From the NCBI GenBank assembly GCA_027081505.1, contig JALWKK010000072.1, positions 1 to 44,799 on the forward strand: 44,799 bases of DNA, read 5' to 3'. A program made the translations under genes and the position numbers. Under the pieces are notes generated by a model. The model saw nothing but the letters and a program-made list of their open reading frames with translations. It was not told the origin of the DNA and searched no databases. Positions 1-7,462 of this stretch are shown in pieces (the first letter of the stretch is position 1; each line of letters opens with the position of its first letter). This stretch comes from Flavobacteriaceae bacterium (GTDB lineage: Bacteria; Bacteroidota; Bacteroidia; Flavobacteriales; Flavobacteriaceae).

Positions 1-23
1 ATCTGCCGAAGGCAGGTAGGTAG
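1..23. repeat. Partial REP-like palindrome at array edge
   Basis: This is the right part of the same palindromic unit found at 153-183 (GCCGAAGGCAGGTAGG core). It is cut by the window edge and runs directly into the first CRISPR repeat at 24. Bases 1-59 are identical to 160-218. Confidence 0.7.
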
Positions 24-148
24 GTGTCAATCCTTGTGGAATTCGGAGGTGGGTTGAAAGGAAGAATTACCAATCCAATACACAAGCGCAATACCGTGTC
101 AATCCTTGTGGAATTCGGAGGTGGGTTTAATTAATTCGGAATTAAGAG

Positions 149-183
149 CCTGCCTGCCTATCTGCCGAAGGCAGGTAGGTAGG
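149..183. repeat. REP-like palindromic element inside CRISPR array
   Basis: Bases 153-166 pair with 170-183 to make a 14-bp stem with two G-T wobbles around a GAA loop. The element fills the right part of an oversized spacer (about 133-182), and its last base is the first base of the repeat at 183. Short GC-rich palindromes of this style are scattered in flavobacterial intergenic regions. Its presence in an array spacer suggests insertion or capture rather than normal spacer acquisition. Confidence 0.7.
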
Positions 184-228
184 TGTCAATCCTTGTGGAA
201 TTCGGAGGTGGGTTGAAAAACTCAATAG

Positions 229-260
229 CCTGCCCGAACATACCTTTAGGTATGGGCGGG
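229..260. repeat. Second REP-like palindrome, truncating a CRISPR repeat
   Basis: Bases 233-245 pair with 248-260 (CATACCT/AGGTATG core, CCCG/CGGG outer arms, two mismatches, TT loop). The right arm fuses directly to TGGAATTCGG, the middle of a CRISPR repeat, so the first 12 bases of that repeat are missing. The sequence differs from the palindrome at 149-183 but has the same architecture and sits at the same kind of place. Confidence 0.65.
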
Positions 261-1528
261 TGGAATTCGGAGGTGGGTTGAAAGATTATTCTATTGAAAG
301 TATAAGACGGCTCAATTCAGTGTCAATCCTTGTGGAATTCGGAGGTGGGTTGAAAGCAATCTTTGGAACCATTCACTTAGGTCTAAAATATGGTGTCAAT
401 CCTTGTGGAATTCGGAGGTGGGTTGAAAGTAAAGATGATAAAAGAAATACAAACAGCCTTTAATGAGTGTCAATCCTTGTGGAATTCGGAGGTGGGTTGA
501 AAGATAAAATATGCTAATAATAGAAGACTTAACCAAAGGTGTCAATCCTTGTGGAATTCGGAGGTGGGTTGAAAGACAATGGAAAATTTAATCGAAACTT
601 TAAGAAGTAAAAGTGTCAATCCTTGTGGAATTCGGAGGTGGGTTGAAAGTTATGTATAACCATAATAAGCTTAAAGCCGAATTATCGTGTCAATCCTTGT
701 GGAATTCGGAGGTGGGTTGAAAGTACGCCGGTGCACCCGAAGATCTGCCATCTTTTGAGTGTCAATCCTTGTGGAATTCGGAGGTGGGTTGAAAGCCCAA
801 ACCCACTACGTTAAAAAAAAGATTAAAAGACAGTGTCAATCCTTGTGGAATTCGGAGGTGGGTTGAAAGGCAGGTGGTACGGATTTGCTTGAAATATTAG
901 AAAGGTGTCAATCCTTGTGGAATTCGGAGGTGGGTTGAAAGAGTTCTGAAAAATCTCATAGGAAGTTTCATTCTATTTGTGTCAATCCTTGTGGAATTCG
1001 GAGGTGGGTTGAAAGTGCTTACTACTCGGTTATAATTTAGAAATTGCAAGTGTGTCAATCCTTGTGGAATTCGGAGGTGGGTTGAAAGAGCGGTTTGTTT
1101 TCAAAATCGGGTGAGATGTATAAGCAGTGTCAATCCTTGTGGAATTCGGAGGTGGGTTGAAAGAAACACAACTATTGATTTTGTTAACCCTATTGTTAAG
1201 TGTCAATCCTTGTGGAATTCGGAGGTGGGTTGAAAGTTGGGAGATTTATTGGACGAAAGTATAGTACTCCAGTGTCAATCCTTGTGGAATTCGGAGGTGG
1301 GTTGAAAGAGTAATGCTGTCGAGTTTGGAGACTACATCAACGGGTGTCAATCCTTGTGGAATTCGGAGGTGGGTTGAAAGAGTTTAAAGCTTCTAATGAA
1401 TTAATTGAAGTTCTGAAAGTGTCAATCCTTGTGGAATTCGGAGGTGGGTTGAAAGATTACCGCTCCGATTGGTGTTGCAATAAATGCCATTGTGTCAATC
1501 CTTGTGGAATTCGGAGGTGGGTTGAAAG

Positions 1529-1642
1529 AGCAAATTGTAAATAACTCACATAAAAACAATAACTTACACTATGTTTTTTTGACATCAAAATCAAGATGTC
1601 AAAGAACTTTCGGGACTTTTGTGTATTCAAAAATAACTAAAA
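1529..1642 (-). promoter_or_regulatory. Probable CRISPR leader between cas2 and array
   Basis: This AT-rich, non-coding stretch of 114 bp separates the last intact repeat from the cas2 stop codon. On the minus strand a TATTTTTG box (1635-1628) matches the Bacteroidota -7 consensus TAnnTTTG, with a TTG (1654-1652) 16 bases upstream, slightly short of usual spacing. Transcription would begin near 1620 and enter the array after about 90 nt. The assignment rests on the inferred minus-strand direction of the array. If the array is read on the plus strand, this is instead its trailer. Confidence 0.5.
1578..1603. promoter_or_regulatory. Perfect 9-bp inverted repeat in leader
   Basis: TTTGACATC and GATGTCAAA are separated by 8 bases. 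No T-run follows the stem on either strand (on the minus strand an A-run follows), so a simple intrinsic terminator is unlikely. A protein-binding site in the leader is a reasonable alternative. Confidence 0.5.
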
Positions 1643-1948
1643 TCAGATAAACAAAACTACTTTTTTGCTAAAAATAAGATCTATATCTATTTTCTTTTTT
1701 TTAGAACCTTGGTTAAAAACCACTATTTTTTCTATTACCGCTTCCGGAATAGGTAAAATAATTATCCTGTCGTTTTTATCCAACAGCTTTGCCGATACTG
1801 TTTTTATTTTTGTTACGGCTTCTTTTGTGGTTTTTCCGGCAAAAACAGAGTATTGTACGCGGTAAAACCCCGATGTTTTTAACAAATCTATTAGCCTGTT
1901 TCTTTTTTTGTTATCGCTAATATCGTATGTTATTAAGTAATTCTGCAT
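1643..1948 (-). CDS. cas2: CRISPR-associated endonuclease Cas2
   Basis: This small Cas2 (101 residues) forms the structural core of the Cas1-Cas2 integrase that inserts new spacers at the leader end of the array. It opens with MQNYLITYDISDNKKRNRL, the ferredoxin-like beta strand with the conserved early aspartate, and continues with a YSVFAG segment typical of the family. I chose the ATG at 1948; a TTG two codons upstream (1954) is possible. The gene overlaps the 3' end of cas1 by 32 bp on the same strand, so the two are co-transcribed and probably translationally coupled. The length is normal for the family and nothing appears broken. Confidence 0.95.
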   Translation of the reverse strand: MQNYLITYDISDNKKRNRLIDLLKTSGFYRVQYSVFAGKTTKEAVTKIKTVSAKLLDKNDRIIILPIPEAVIEKIVVFNQGSKKKKIDIDLIFSKKVVLFI

Positions 1949-2918
1949 ATTCAAAATTTTTAATGTGGGTTGCTAATTGGTAACAGTCTAACTGTATGTG
2001 TGTCATAGGTGTTCTTTTTTTTCGGTTTCGCAGTATTTTCTTTTTATGCAAATAATCTAAAAAAAGTGTGGTTAATTTTTTTTTATATTTTTTTGTAAGC
2101 CTGTCTTTTTGGTCTAAAAAAGCCAGCGTTTTTGTTTTTTCTTTTTTAAAAAACAATAATACAATATGCTCTGCCCAAACCCTGTATGGCTCTATTAGGT
2201 CGTAGGTTAGTGTTGTTTTGCCGTGCCTGTCGGTGTGCATAATGCCGCAAAAAGGGTCTAAACCGGCAATAATTAAGCATTTTGTAATTTGCCTGTATAA
2301 AATACCGTAACAATAGTTTAAACAAATGTTTACCGGATTGGTTGCGTTTTTGTAATCTCTTTTTTCGGGTTTTACCTTTTTGTTAAACAGTAAAAAGTAA
2401 AACTTAAAAAAAAATTTTGATGCTTGTGCTTCTAAGATTCTTATTTTTTGAAAAATTACTGCCGGTTTATTATCGTTACTTAACCGTAGGGTTTCTTTTA
2501 ATTGTTTTGTTTGTAACCGGATAGTTTTTTTGATTGTTGTAATATCGGTGCTGTTTTTATATTTTACCGATAGTAATTTTTCTCTGTTGCTTATTTTTTC
2601 TTCAATAAGGTTTACAACATACGCTAAACTTAAGTTTGATAAACAAAACAAATTTTGTTTTTTTCTAATGGTACTAATAGAGCTGTAATTGGGCGACCAT
2701 AAAATGGCTTCAATGGCGATAGACGACTCTATAAATAACGGAGCGCCTGTTTCAATAAGGGCTACCATAGCCTTGGTGCTTATTCTTGCATTGGCGGTAA
2801 TATGTAATGCGGTAATATGAAGCAATGGTATTTCTTTTTTTTCTTCTTCCGTTTCACAAATTAATACTCCTTTAGAAAAAGATATTTGTGTACCCGGATT
2901 TGTAATGTATATGTGCAT
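1917..2918 (-). CDS. cas1: CRISPR-associated endonuclease/integrase Cas1
   Basis: Cas1 is the catalytic subunit of the spacer-acquisition integrase. At 333 residues it has normal length. The expected metal-binding triad is visible as E163 (ILEAQASKFF), H228 (GLDPFCGIMHTD) and D240 (TYDLIEPYR), and the N-terminal beta domain carries the ISTKAMVALIETGAPL and WSPNYSSISTIRKKQ segments seen in the family. There is no reverse-transcriptase or Cas6 fusion. It is the first gene of a two-gene minus-strand operon with cas2 and is divergent from cas6, 57 bp away. Base composition is strongly AT-rich with many AAA and TTT codons, as in the rest of the locus. The function is considered secure. Confidence 0.96.
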   Translation of the reverse strand: MHIYITNPGTQISFSKGVLICETEEEKKEIPLLHITALHITANARISTKAMVALIETGAPLFIESSIAIEAILWSPNYSSISTIRKKQNLFCLSNLSLAYVVNLIEEKISNREKLLSVKYKNSTDITTIKKTIRLQTKQLKETLRLSNDNKPAVIFQKIRILEAQASKFFFKFYFLLFNKKVKPEKRDYKNATNPVNICLNYCYGILYRQITKCLIIAGLDPFCGIMHTDRHGKTTLTYDLIEPYRVWAEHIVLLFFKKEKTKTLAFLDQKDRLTKKYKKKLTTLFLDYLHKKKILRNRKKRTPMTHIQLDCYQLATHIKNFEYAELLNNIRY

Positions 2919-2975
2919 TTTATTTTATTTTTAAAAATTAATTTATTATATTTATCCGCCTGAAAACAATATGTC
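2919..2975. promoter_or_regulatory. Divergent cas1/cas6 promoter region
   Basis: This 57-bp, almost pure A/T gap separates cas1 (minus) from cas6 (plus) and must carry both promoters unless they lie inside the genes. On the plus strand a TATATTTA box near 2947-2954 is one base off the TAnnTTTG consensus. I see no convincing minus-strand box. Confidence 0.35.
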
Positions 2976-3695
2976 TTGAATAAAACACCTTATTTAACGC
3001 TTTATTTTAAACAAAACTTGGCGCCTTATGAGGTGCCGTTGTTGCGTTCGGCTATTCTAAAAGCGGTGCAAAAACAGCATGTATTGTATCACAATCATAA
3101 AGGCGGTATGTTTCGTCAAGATTATCCGCTAATACAATATAAAAGCATTAAAGGAAAAGCCGCCGTAATTTATCTGTCCGACGGTGTAGAAGCAATACCG
3201 TTACTGTTTAACGCAACCGATAAAATTATTTGTTTGCCCAAATACAACAAAGATATTAATTTATCGGTTGAAACAATTGTTTCAAAAAATTATAGGCTTA
3301 TCCCGTCTCAAGAGGCATTGTTTTTTTATAAAATAAGAAATTGGATGCCCTTACATAACGAGCATTATGTAAAATATCACCAAATAGAAGAACCAAACGA
3401 CAAACTCGCTTTTTTAAAACAACATCTAATTAAAAATATGATTACTTTTATGAAAGGAGTGGGTGCATATCCTTGCAGTAATATTGCCGTTGATGCTTTT
3501 GAAATAAAAAAAGAAAAGTGGATATCGTTTAAAGGAATAAAATTTAAAGCCTTTGATGTGTTTTTTAGCACCAATGCTTTTTTACCTCCTCATATAGGCT
3601 TGGGTAAAGGAGCTGCACATAATTACGGAGTAATTATACCGGTAAAAAAACAGATACAACAACAAGTAAAATTACAACTGAACAATGAAGAATAA
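2976..3695 (+). CDS. cas6: CRISPR repeat endoribonuclease Cas6
   Basis: Cas6 cuts the pre-crRNA within each repeat to leave an 8-nt 5' repeat tag, supplying crRNAs to the Csm complex. The 239-residue protein has the two-RRM RAMP layout, and its C-terminal glycine-rich loop, IGLGKGAAHNYGVI (about residues 208-221), is the family hallmark. A histidine-rich segment (VLYHNHKGG, about residues 36-44) might contribute to catalysis, but I cannot assign the general base. The only start that keeps the N-terminal strand (NKTPYLTLYF) is the TTG at 2976, since an in-frame stop lies at 2961. The gene overlaps cas10 by 11 bp, so it belongs to the effector operon. Confidence 0.9.
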   Translation: MNKTPYLTLYFKQNLAPYEVPLLRSAILKAVQKQHVLYHNHKGGMFRQDYPLIQYKSIKGKAAVIYLSDGVEAIPLLFNATDKIICLPKYNKDINLSVETIVSKNYRLIPSQEALFFYKIRNWMPLHNEHYVKYHQIEEPNDKLAFLKQHLIKNMITFMKGVGAYPCSNIAVDAFEIKKEKWISFKGIKFKAFDVFFSTNAFLPPHIGLGKGAAHNYGVIIPVKKQIQQQVKLQLNNEE

Positions 3696-6246
3696 AATAT
3701 ATTTGGCTGGATTGCTGCACGATATCGGAAAGTTTTGGCAACGCGCCGATGTATATGAAAAGGATAAAGGATGGCAACAACTCGATAAAAATACCTTTAC
3801 GGAAAGCACTTTTTGTAAACAATACAAAGGAGTGTATTACTATAAGCACGTATTATGGACGGCACAATTTATAGAGCGGGTTTTAAACATAAACGAACGC
3901 TTTATAAAAACCGAAGCAAAAGAAACACCCGAAAGCCTAATACAATTAGCCGCCAAGCACCACGCTCCCAACTCGCCCTTGCAAAACATTATTGCCTGTG
4001 CCGACCACCTGTCCAGCGGTATGGACCGTAACAACGACAAACTTACACAAGATGCCCTGAAAGAAAACGACGACATTGGCGATTGGATAAACACCCCACT
4101 GTTTTCCATATTTGAAAAGATAGGTATGCCGTTGGAAGAATACCAACAGCGCAACAAGTTTAGATTTCCGGCAGAAATTCTTGATGTAGAAAAAATTATG
4201 CCCGTTAAAAAAGATAGCGGCTATGAGATGAAAGCAAAATATGAAGAGCTGTGGGCTAAATTTGAAGCAGAAGTTCAAAAATTAGCCGAAAAATCCGATA
4301 ATATCATCAAGAACAAAGCATTTTCAGACACCTTGTTGTATGTGATGCAAAAATATACCGTTTATGTGCCGGCAAGCACACAAAATTATCCCGATGTATC
4401 GTTATTTGACCACAGTAAAACAGTTGCTGCTTTTGCAGTTTGTTTATACGATTATTTAAAAGAAAATAAGCAACTTAACGATTTTAAATACCGTTACGCT
4501 TCGTTTAAGGACAGTACCGACAAACCGTTCTTACTCTTCGGTGCCGATTTAAGCGGAATACAAAACTACATTTACAACATTGTGTCAAAAAACGCAGCCA
4601 AAAACCTAAAAGGACGCTCGTTTTATCTACACTTGGTAACCACCACCGTTATTAAAAAAATACTCGACGAACTCGATTTATACGAAGCCAACGTAATATA
4701 CAATTCCGGTGGCGGATTTTTTATGCTTTTGCCAAACACCCGATTTGTAAAAGATAATTTAGTACGCGTAAAAAAAGAAATAGACGAAGAATTTGTAAAC
4801 AAATTTTACGGCGAATTGTATTTGGCTACGGCTCATACTCCCGTATCTTACTCACAAATTTTTAATAACGGCTTAAACGAGGTTTGGGAAGCAATATTTA
4901 CAGCATTGGGCAACGATAAAAACCAACGATTTAAAAACTACATAAAGGATAACTACACCACAACCTTTACACCTTTCGGCGAAGCCGGAGAAATAAAAAC
5001 CGATGCCGTAACCGGTATGCCATTACCGGAAGGAAAAGGCGTAAAAACCGATGTAGGAATTGTAGATAAAACAACCAAAGACCAGATAGAAATTGGTAAA
5101 TGGTTAAAAAAAACCCAATATTGGTACATATTTAAAGGCAAGTGGAGTAAAAAAGAAAAAAATGCCTTTCAATTTTTGGAATACACCCACGTTTTATCTG
5201 AAAAATCCGACATTCGAATAGATTTTGAAGGCGTAAAACAACTAAAAATAAATGAGGTAGAAAATTTTATCGATGAAAAAGTAAAACATTCCGCTCAAGG
5301 CTTTGAATTTTACGGCGGAAACACCTATCCGGCTGACGAAAACAACAATCCCAAGCCCTATGACCGACTCACCAAAGGCGAATACAACAAACTGGCAGTA
5401 GTGCGAATGGACGTAGATAACCTTGGCTACATTTTTAAAAACGGTTTTTTACTCAAAGACCGCACGTTGAGTCGCTACTCGCAATTAAGTCGGAATTTGG
5501 ATTTGTTTTTTAAAGGATATTTAACCAAAATATGGGAAAACAACGAATTGTATCAAAAACATACGGTTATCGTATATGCCGGTGGCGACGATTTGTTTCT
5601 CTTGGGCGATTGGCAAGTGGTTATGAATTATGCCCGTAGAATCCGAAACGATTTCAGACAATACGTTTGTCAAAATCCATTCCTTACACTCTCGGGCGGC
5701 ATTATCATTACACCACCCAAATATCCCGTACTTACGCAAGCCGAAAAGTGCGAAAAAGAAGAAAAAACCGGAAAAAGCTATGCGTGGAGAACAAAAACCG
5801 TAGCTTATTTGGATAATGACGGAAATAAACTGCCGGAAGTAAAAAAACAAAAAGATGCACTTGGATTATTTAATACCTCATTGGCGTGGGAAGTAGAATA
5901 TAAAATGATTGAAGACAAAGCAAATGAACTGAAAGAAAAAATCGATAAAGAAAAACTACCCAAAGCACTCCTGCAAAAAATAATGACCTACTACGAAATG
6001 TCGGGGCTTGAAAAAAAAGGAAAATTTACCAACAAACGCATAATTTGGCTAATGGCATACGACTTTGGACGAATGAAACAACGCCACAAAGACGAAAAAG
6101 AGTTTTTGGAAAACCTTTTGCTTGACGGTATAGAAAACAAGTGGGAGCGAACCCAACATGATGAAAAAAAATACCACAGCCTAAAATTATATGCCTTAGC
6201 CGCACGCTTGGCAGAACTGAAAATACGAGACAAAAAACAACAATAA
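3685..6246 (+). CDS. cas10: Type III-A effector large subunit Cas10/Csm1
   Basis: Cas10 is the signature subunit of type III complexes. On target-RNA binding its HD domain degrades single-stranded DNA and its Palm domains convert ATP to cyclic oligoadenylate. The 853-residue protein has an intact HD motif at H12-D13 (LLHDIGKF) with a further HHAP around residue 91. The first Palm shows GADLSGIQ (residues 286-293). The second Palm carries an intact GGDD at 633-636 inside VIVYAGGDDLFLLGDW, so cyclase activity is predicted. The C-terminal helical D4 region (about 730-853) is present. It has only one cysteine in the segment where many relatives carry a zinc knuckle. It overlaps cas6 by 11 bp and is followed 29 bp later by csm2. 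Confidence 0.96.
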   Translation: MKNKIYLAGLLHDIGKFWQRADVYEKDKGWQQLDKNTFTESTFCKQYKGVYYYKHVLWTAQFIERVLNINERFIKTEAKETPESLIQLAAKHHAPNSPLQNIIACADHLSSGMDRNNDKLTQDALKENDDIGDWINTPLFSIFEKIGMPLEEYQQRNKFRFPAEILDVEKIMPVKKDSGYEMKAKYEELWAKFEAEVQKLAEKSDNIIKNKAFSDTLLYVMQKYTVYVPASTQNYPDVSLFDHSKTVAAFAVCLYDYLKENKQLNDFKYRYASFKDSTDKPFLLFGADLSGIQNYIYNIVSKNAAKNLKGRSFYLHLVTTTVIKKILDELDLYEANVIYNSGGGFFMLLPNTRFVKDNLVRVKKEIDEEFVNKFYGELYLATAHTPVSYSQIFNNGLNEVWEAIFTALGNDKNQRFKNYIKDNYTTTFTPFGEAGEIKTDAVTGMPLPEGKGVKTDVGIVDKTTKDQIEIGKWLKKTQYWYIFKGKWSKKEKNAFQFLEYTHVLSEKSDIRIDFEGVKQLKINEVENFIDEKVKHSAQGFEFYGGNTYPADENNNPKPYDRLTKGEYNKLAVVRMDVDNLGYIFKNGFLLKDRTLSRYSQLSRNLDLFFKGYLTKIWENNELYQKHTVIVYAGGDDLFLLGDWQVVMNYARRIRNDFRQYVCQNPFLTLSGGIIITPPKYPVLTQAEKCEKEEKTGKSYAWRTKTVAYLDNDGNKLPEVKKQKDALGLFNTSLAWEVEYKMIEDKANELKEKIDKEKLPKALLQKIMTYYEMSGLEKKGKFTNKRIIWLMAYDFGRMKQRHKDEKEFLENLLLDGIENKWERTQHDEKKYHSLKLYALAARLAELKIRDKKQQ

Positions 6247-6275
6247 AATTATTTAACTTTTTAAAATGATGAATT

Positions 6276-6722
6276 ATGAGCTATAATCAACAATACCAAC
6301 AAAGAAGAAGCAATCGGCACCATAACAATCGAGATAACATAAACCTACCTGAGTTTAACCAAAAATGGATAATCGAAGGTGCAGACGAGCAAATGGTAGA
6401 ATTTTGTGATAAATTGGGGGAAGTGCTTAAAGATAAAGATATTTCATCATCGCAACTTCGAAATATTTACGGTGAAATTATGCGTATAAAACAGAAAGGG
6501 TACGAAAAATGCAAAACCGATTTTGTTTTATTAAAACCCAAAGTGGCTTACAATGGTAGTCGTTTACAAAAAGATTGGCAAAAGAAATTTTTTAAAAATA
6601 ATTTTATAAATAAAGTATTTAATCCGGCTACCGATGCTGTTAAAGATAACCAAACCTTTAACCATTTTCAAAAATTCTTTGAAGCCGTATTGGCTTATCA
6701 TAAATACCACGGAGCCAAATAA
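6276..6722 (+). CDS. csm2: Type III-A small subunit Csm2
   Basis: This 148-residue, lysine-rich, mainly helical protein lies in the position of the small subunit between cas10 and csm3. Csm2 copies line the inner face of the complex and contact the crRNA-target duplex. The first 30 residues are low-complexity and rich in Q, R and N. The conserved-looking core is YGEIMRIKQKGYEKCKTDFVLLKPKVAY (about 65-92, given here only to locate it) followed by FEAVLAYHKY at the C-terminus. Sequence conservation of Csm2 is weak, so the call relies on size, fold type and operon order. Confidence 0.88.
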   Translation: MSYNQQYQQRRSNRHHNNRDNINLPEFNQKWIIEGADEQMVEFCDKLGEVLKDKDISSSQLRNIYGEIMRIKQKGYEKCKTDFVLLKPKVAYNGSRLQKDWQKKFFKNNFINKVFNPATDAVKDNQTFNHFQKFFEAVLAYHKYHGAK

Positions 6723-6754
6723 TTTTTTTTTAATAAAACTCAAAATTTACAATT

Positions 6755-7453
6755 ATGGAAAAACTACAACAAAAAATAATAATAAAAGGAAAAATAAAAG
6801 CATTAACCGGCATGCATATAGGCGGAACAAACCAACAAATGGGTATCGGCGGACCCGATAATTTGGTTATTAGAAATCCGTTGTCGCAAAAACCCATTAT
6901 TCCCGGCTCATCGCTTAAAGGAAAAATGCGAGCATTGTTGGAGCTTAGTATGGGAAAGTACGGTAAAGACGGCGGTGTGGGTAATGATGAAGACATAACA
7001 AAACTGTTTGGAAAAAGCGGTGGCGATAACAATTCACACGCTTCCCGGCTGTTGGTTAGAGATGCCGAAATGCATATCGAAAACGAAGAAGATTGGAACG
7101 ATACCGATATGCTCTATACCGAAGCCAAAACCGAAGTGGTTATCAACCGGTTAACATCAAAAGCAACACCACGCACATTTGAACGCGTGCCTGCCGGAGC
7201 AAAATTTAAATTTGAAATGGTGGTAAATGTAGTATGCGAAGACAATGAAGTCAATGAAAAAGCTAAAGAATTATGCGAACTCCTGGCGCAAGGAATAAAA
7301 TTGGTGCAAGACGATGCACTGGGTGGTCATGGCTCAAGGGGCTACGGACAAATTAAATTTAAAATAGAAAACCTAACCACCAAAGGATGGATAAATGACA
7401 AATGGGAAAACCAAGAAACAGATAACGAGATTAAGGCGTATTTCGAAAATTAA
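6755..7453 (+). CDS. csm3: Type III-A backbone RNase subunit Csm3
   Basis: Csm3 forms the crRNA-binding filament and cuts target RNA at 6-nt intervals. The 232-residue protein begins with a RAMP strand followed by TGMHIGG (18-24) and the loop IGGPDNLVIRN. D35 in that loop corresponds to the catalytic aspartate known in staphylococcal and streptococcal Csm3 (D32/D33). PIIPGSSLKGKMR (47-59) is the family signature, and GGHGSRGYGQIKF near the C-terminus is the glycine-rich loop. The protein is intact, so crRNA-guided target RNA cleavage is predicted. csm4 begins 9 bp downstream. Confidence 0.95.
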   Translation: MEKLQQKIIIKGKIKALTGMHIGGTNQQMGIGGPDNLVIRNPLSQKPIIPGSSLKGKMRALLELSMGKYGKDGGVGNDEDITKLFGKSGGDNNSHASRLLVRDAEMHIENEEDWNDTDMLYTEAKTEVVINRLTSKATPRTFERVPAGAKFKFEMVVNVVCEDNEVNEKAKELCELLAQGIKLVQDDALGGHGSRGYGQIKFKIENLTTKGWINDKWENQETDNEIKAYFEN

Positions 7454-7462
7454 TTCATTAAA

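Larger units (their letters stand above)
24..1528 (-). CRISPR. Type III-A CRISPR array, 21 repeats
   Basis: The 37-bp repeat begins GTGTCAATCC and ends GGGTTGAAAG as read on the plus strand. Repeats start at 24, 96, 183, about 248 (only its last 25 bases, 260-284, survive), 320, 393, 467, 539, 613, 687, 759, 833, 905, 979, 1052, 1127, 1200, 1272, 1344, 1419 and 1492. Regular spacers are 35-38 bp and no two are alike. The repeats from 320 to 1528 appear identical. Decay is confined to the left: repeat 2 loses the final GAAAG, repeat 3 ends in A, and repeat 4 lacks its first 12 bases. The array may continue left of the window. I assign transcription to the minus strand because the decayed end is left, cas1-cas2 run toward the array, and plus-strand spacers read like mRNA sense. 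The GAAAG terminus on the plus strand argues the other way, so direction is about 65-70% sure. Confidence 0.97.

Noticed and set aside
260-1544. Open frames inside the CRISPR array (260-463, 1344-1544)
   Set aside because: They are produced by the repeat itself reading as SILVEFGGGLK in tandem with spacers and have no independent support as genes.
1578-1603. Inverted repeat as an intrinsic terminator between cas2 and the array
   Set aside because: No T-run follows the stem on either strand; on the minus strand an A-run follows instead.
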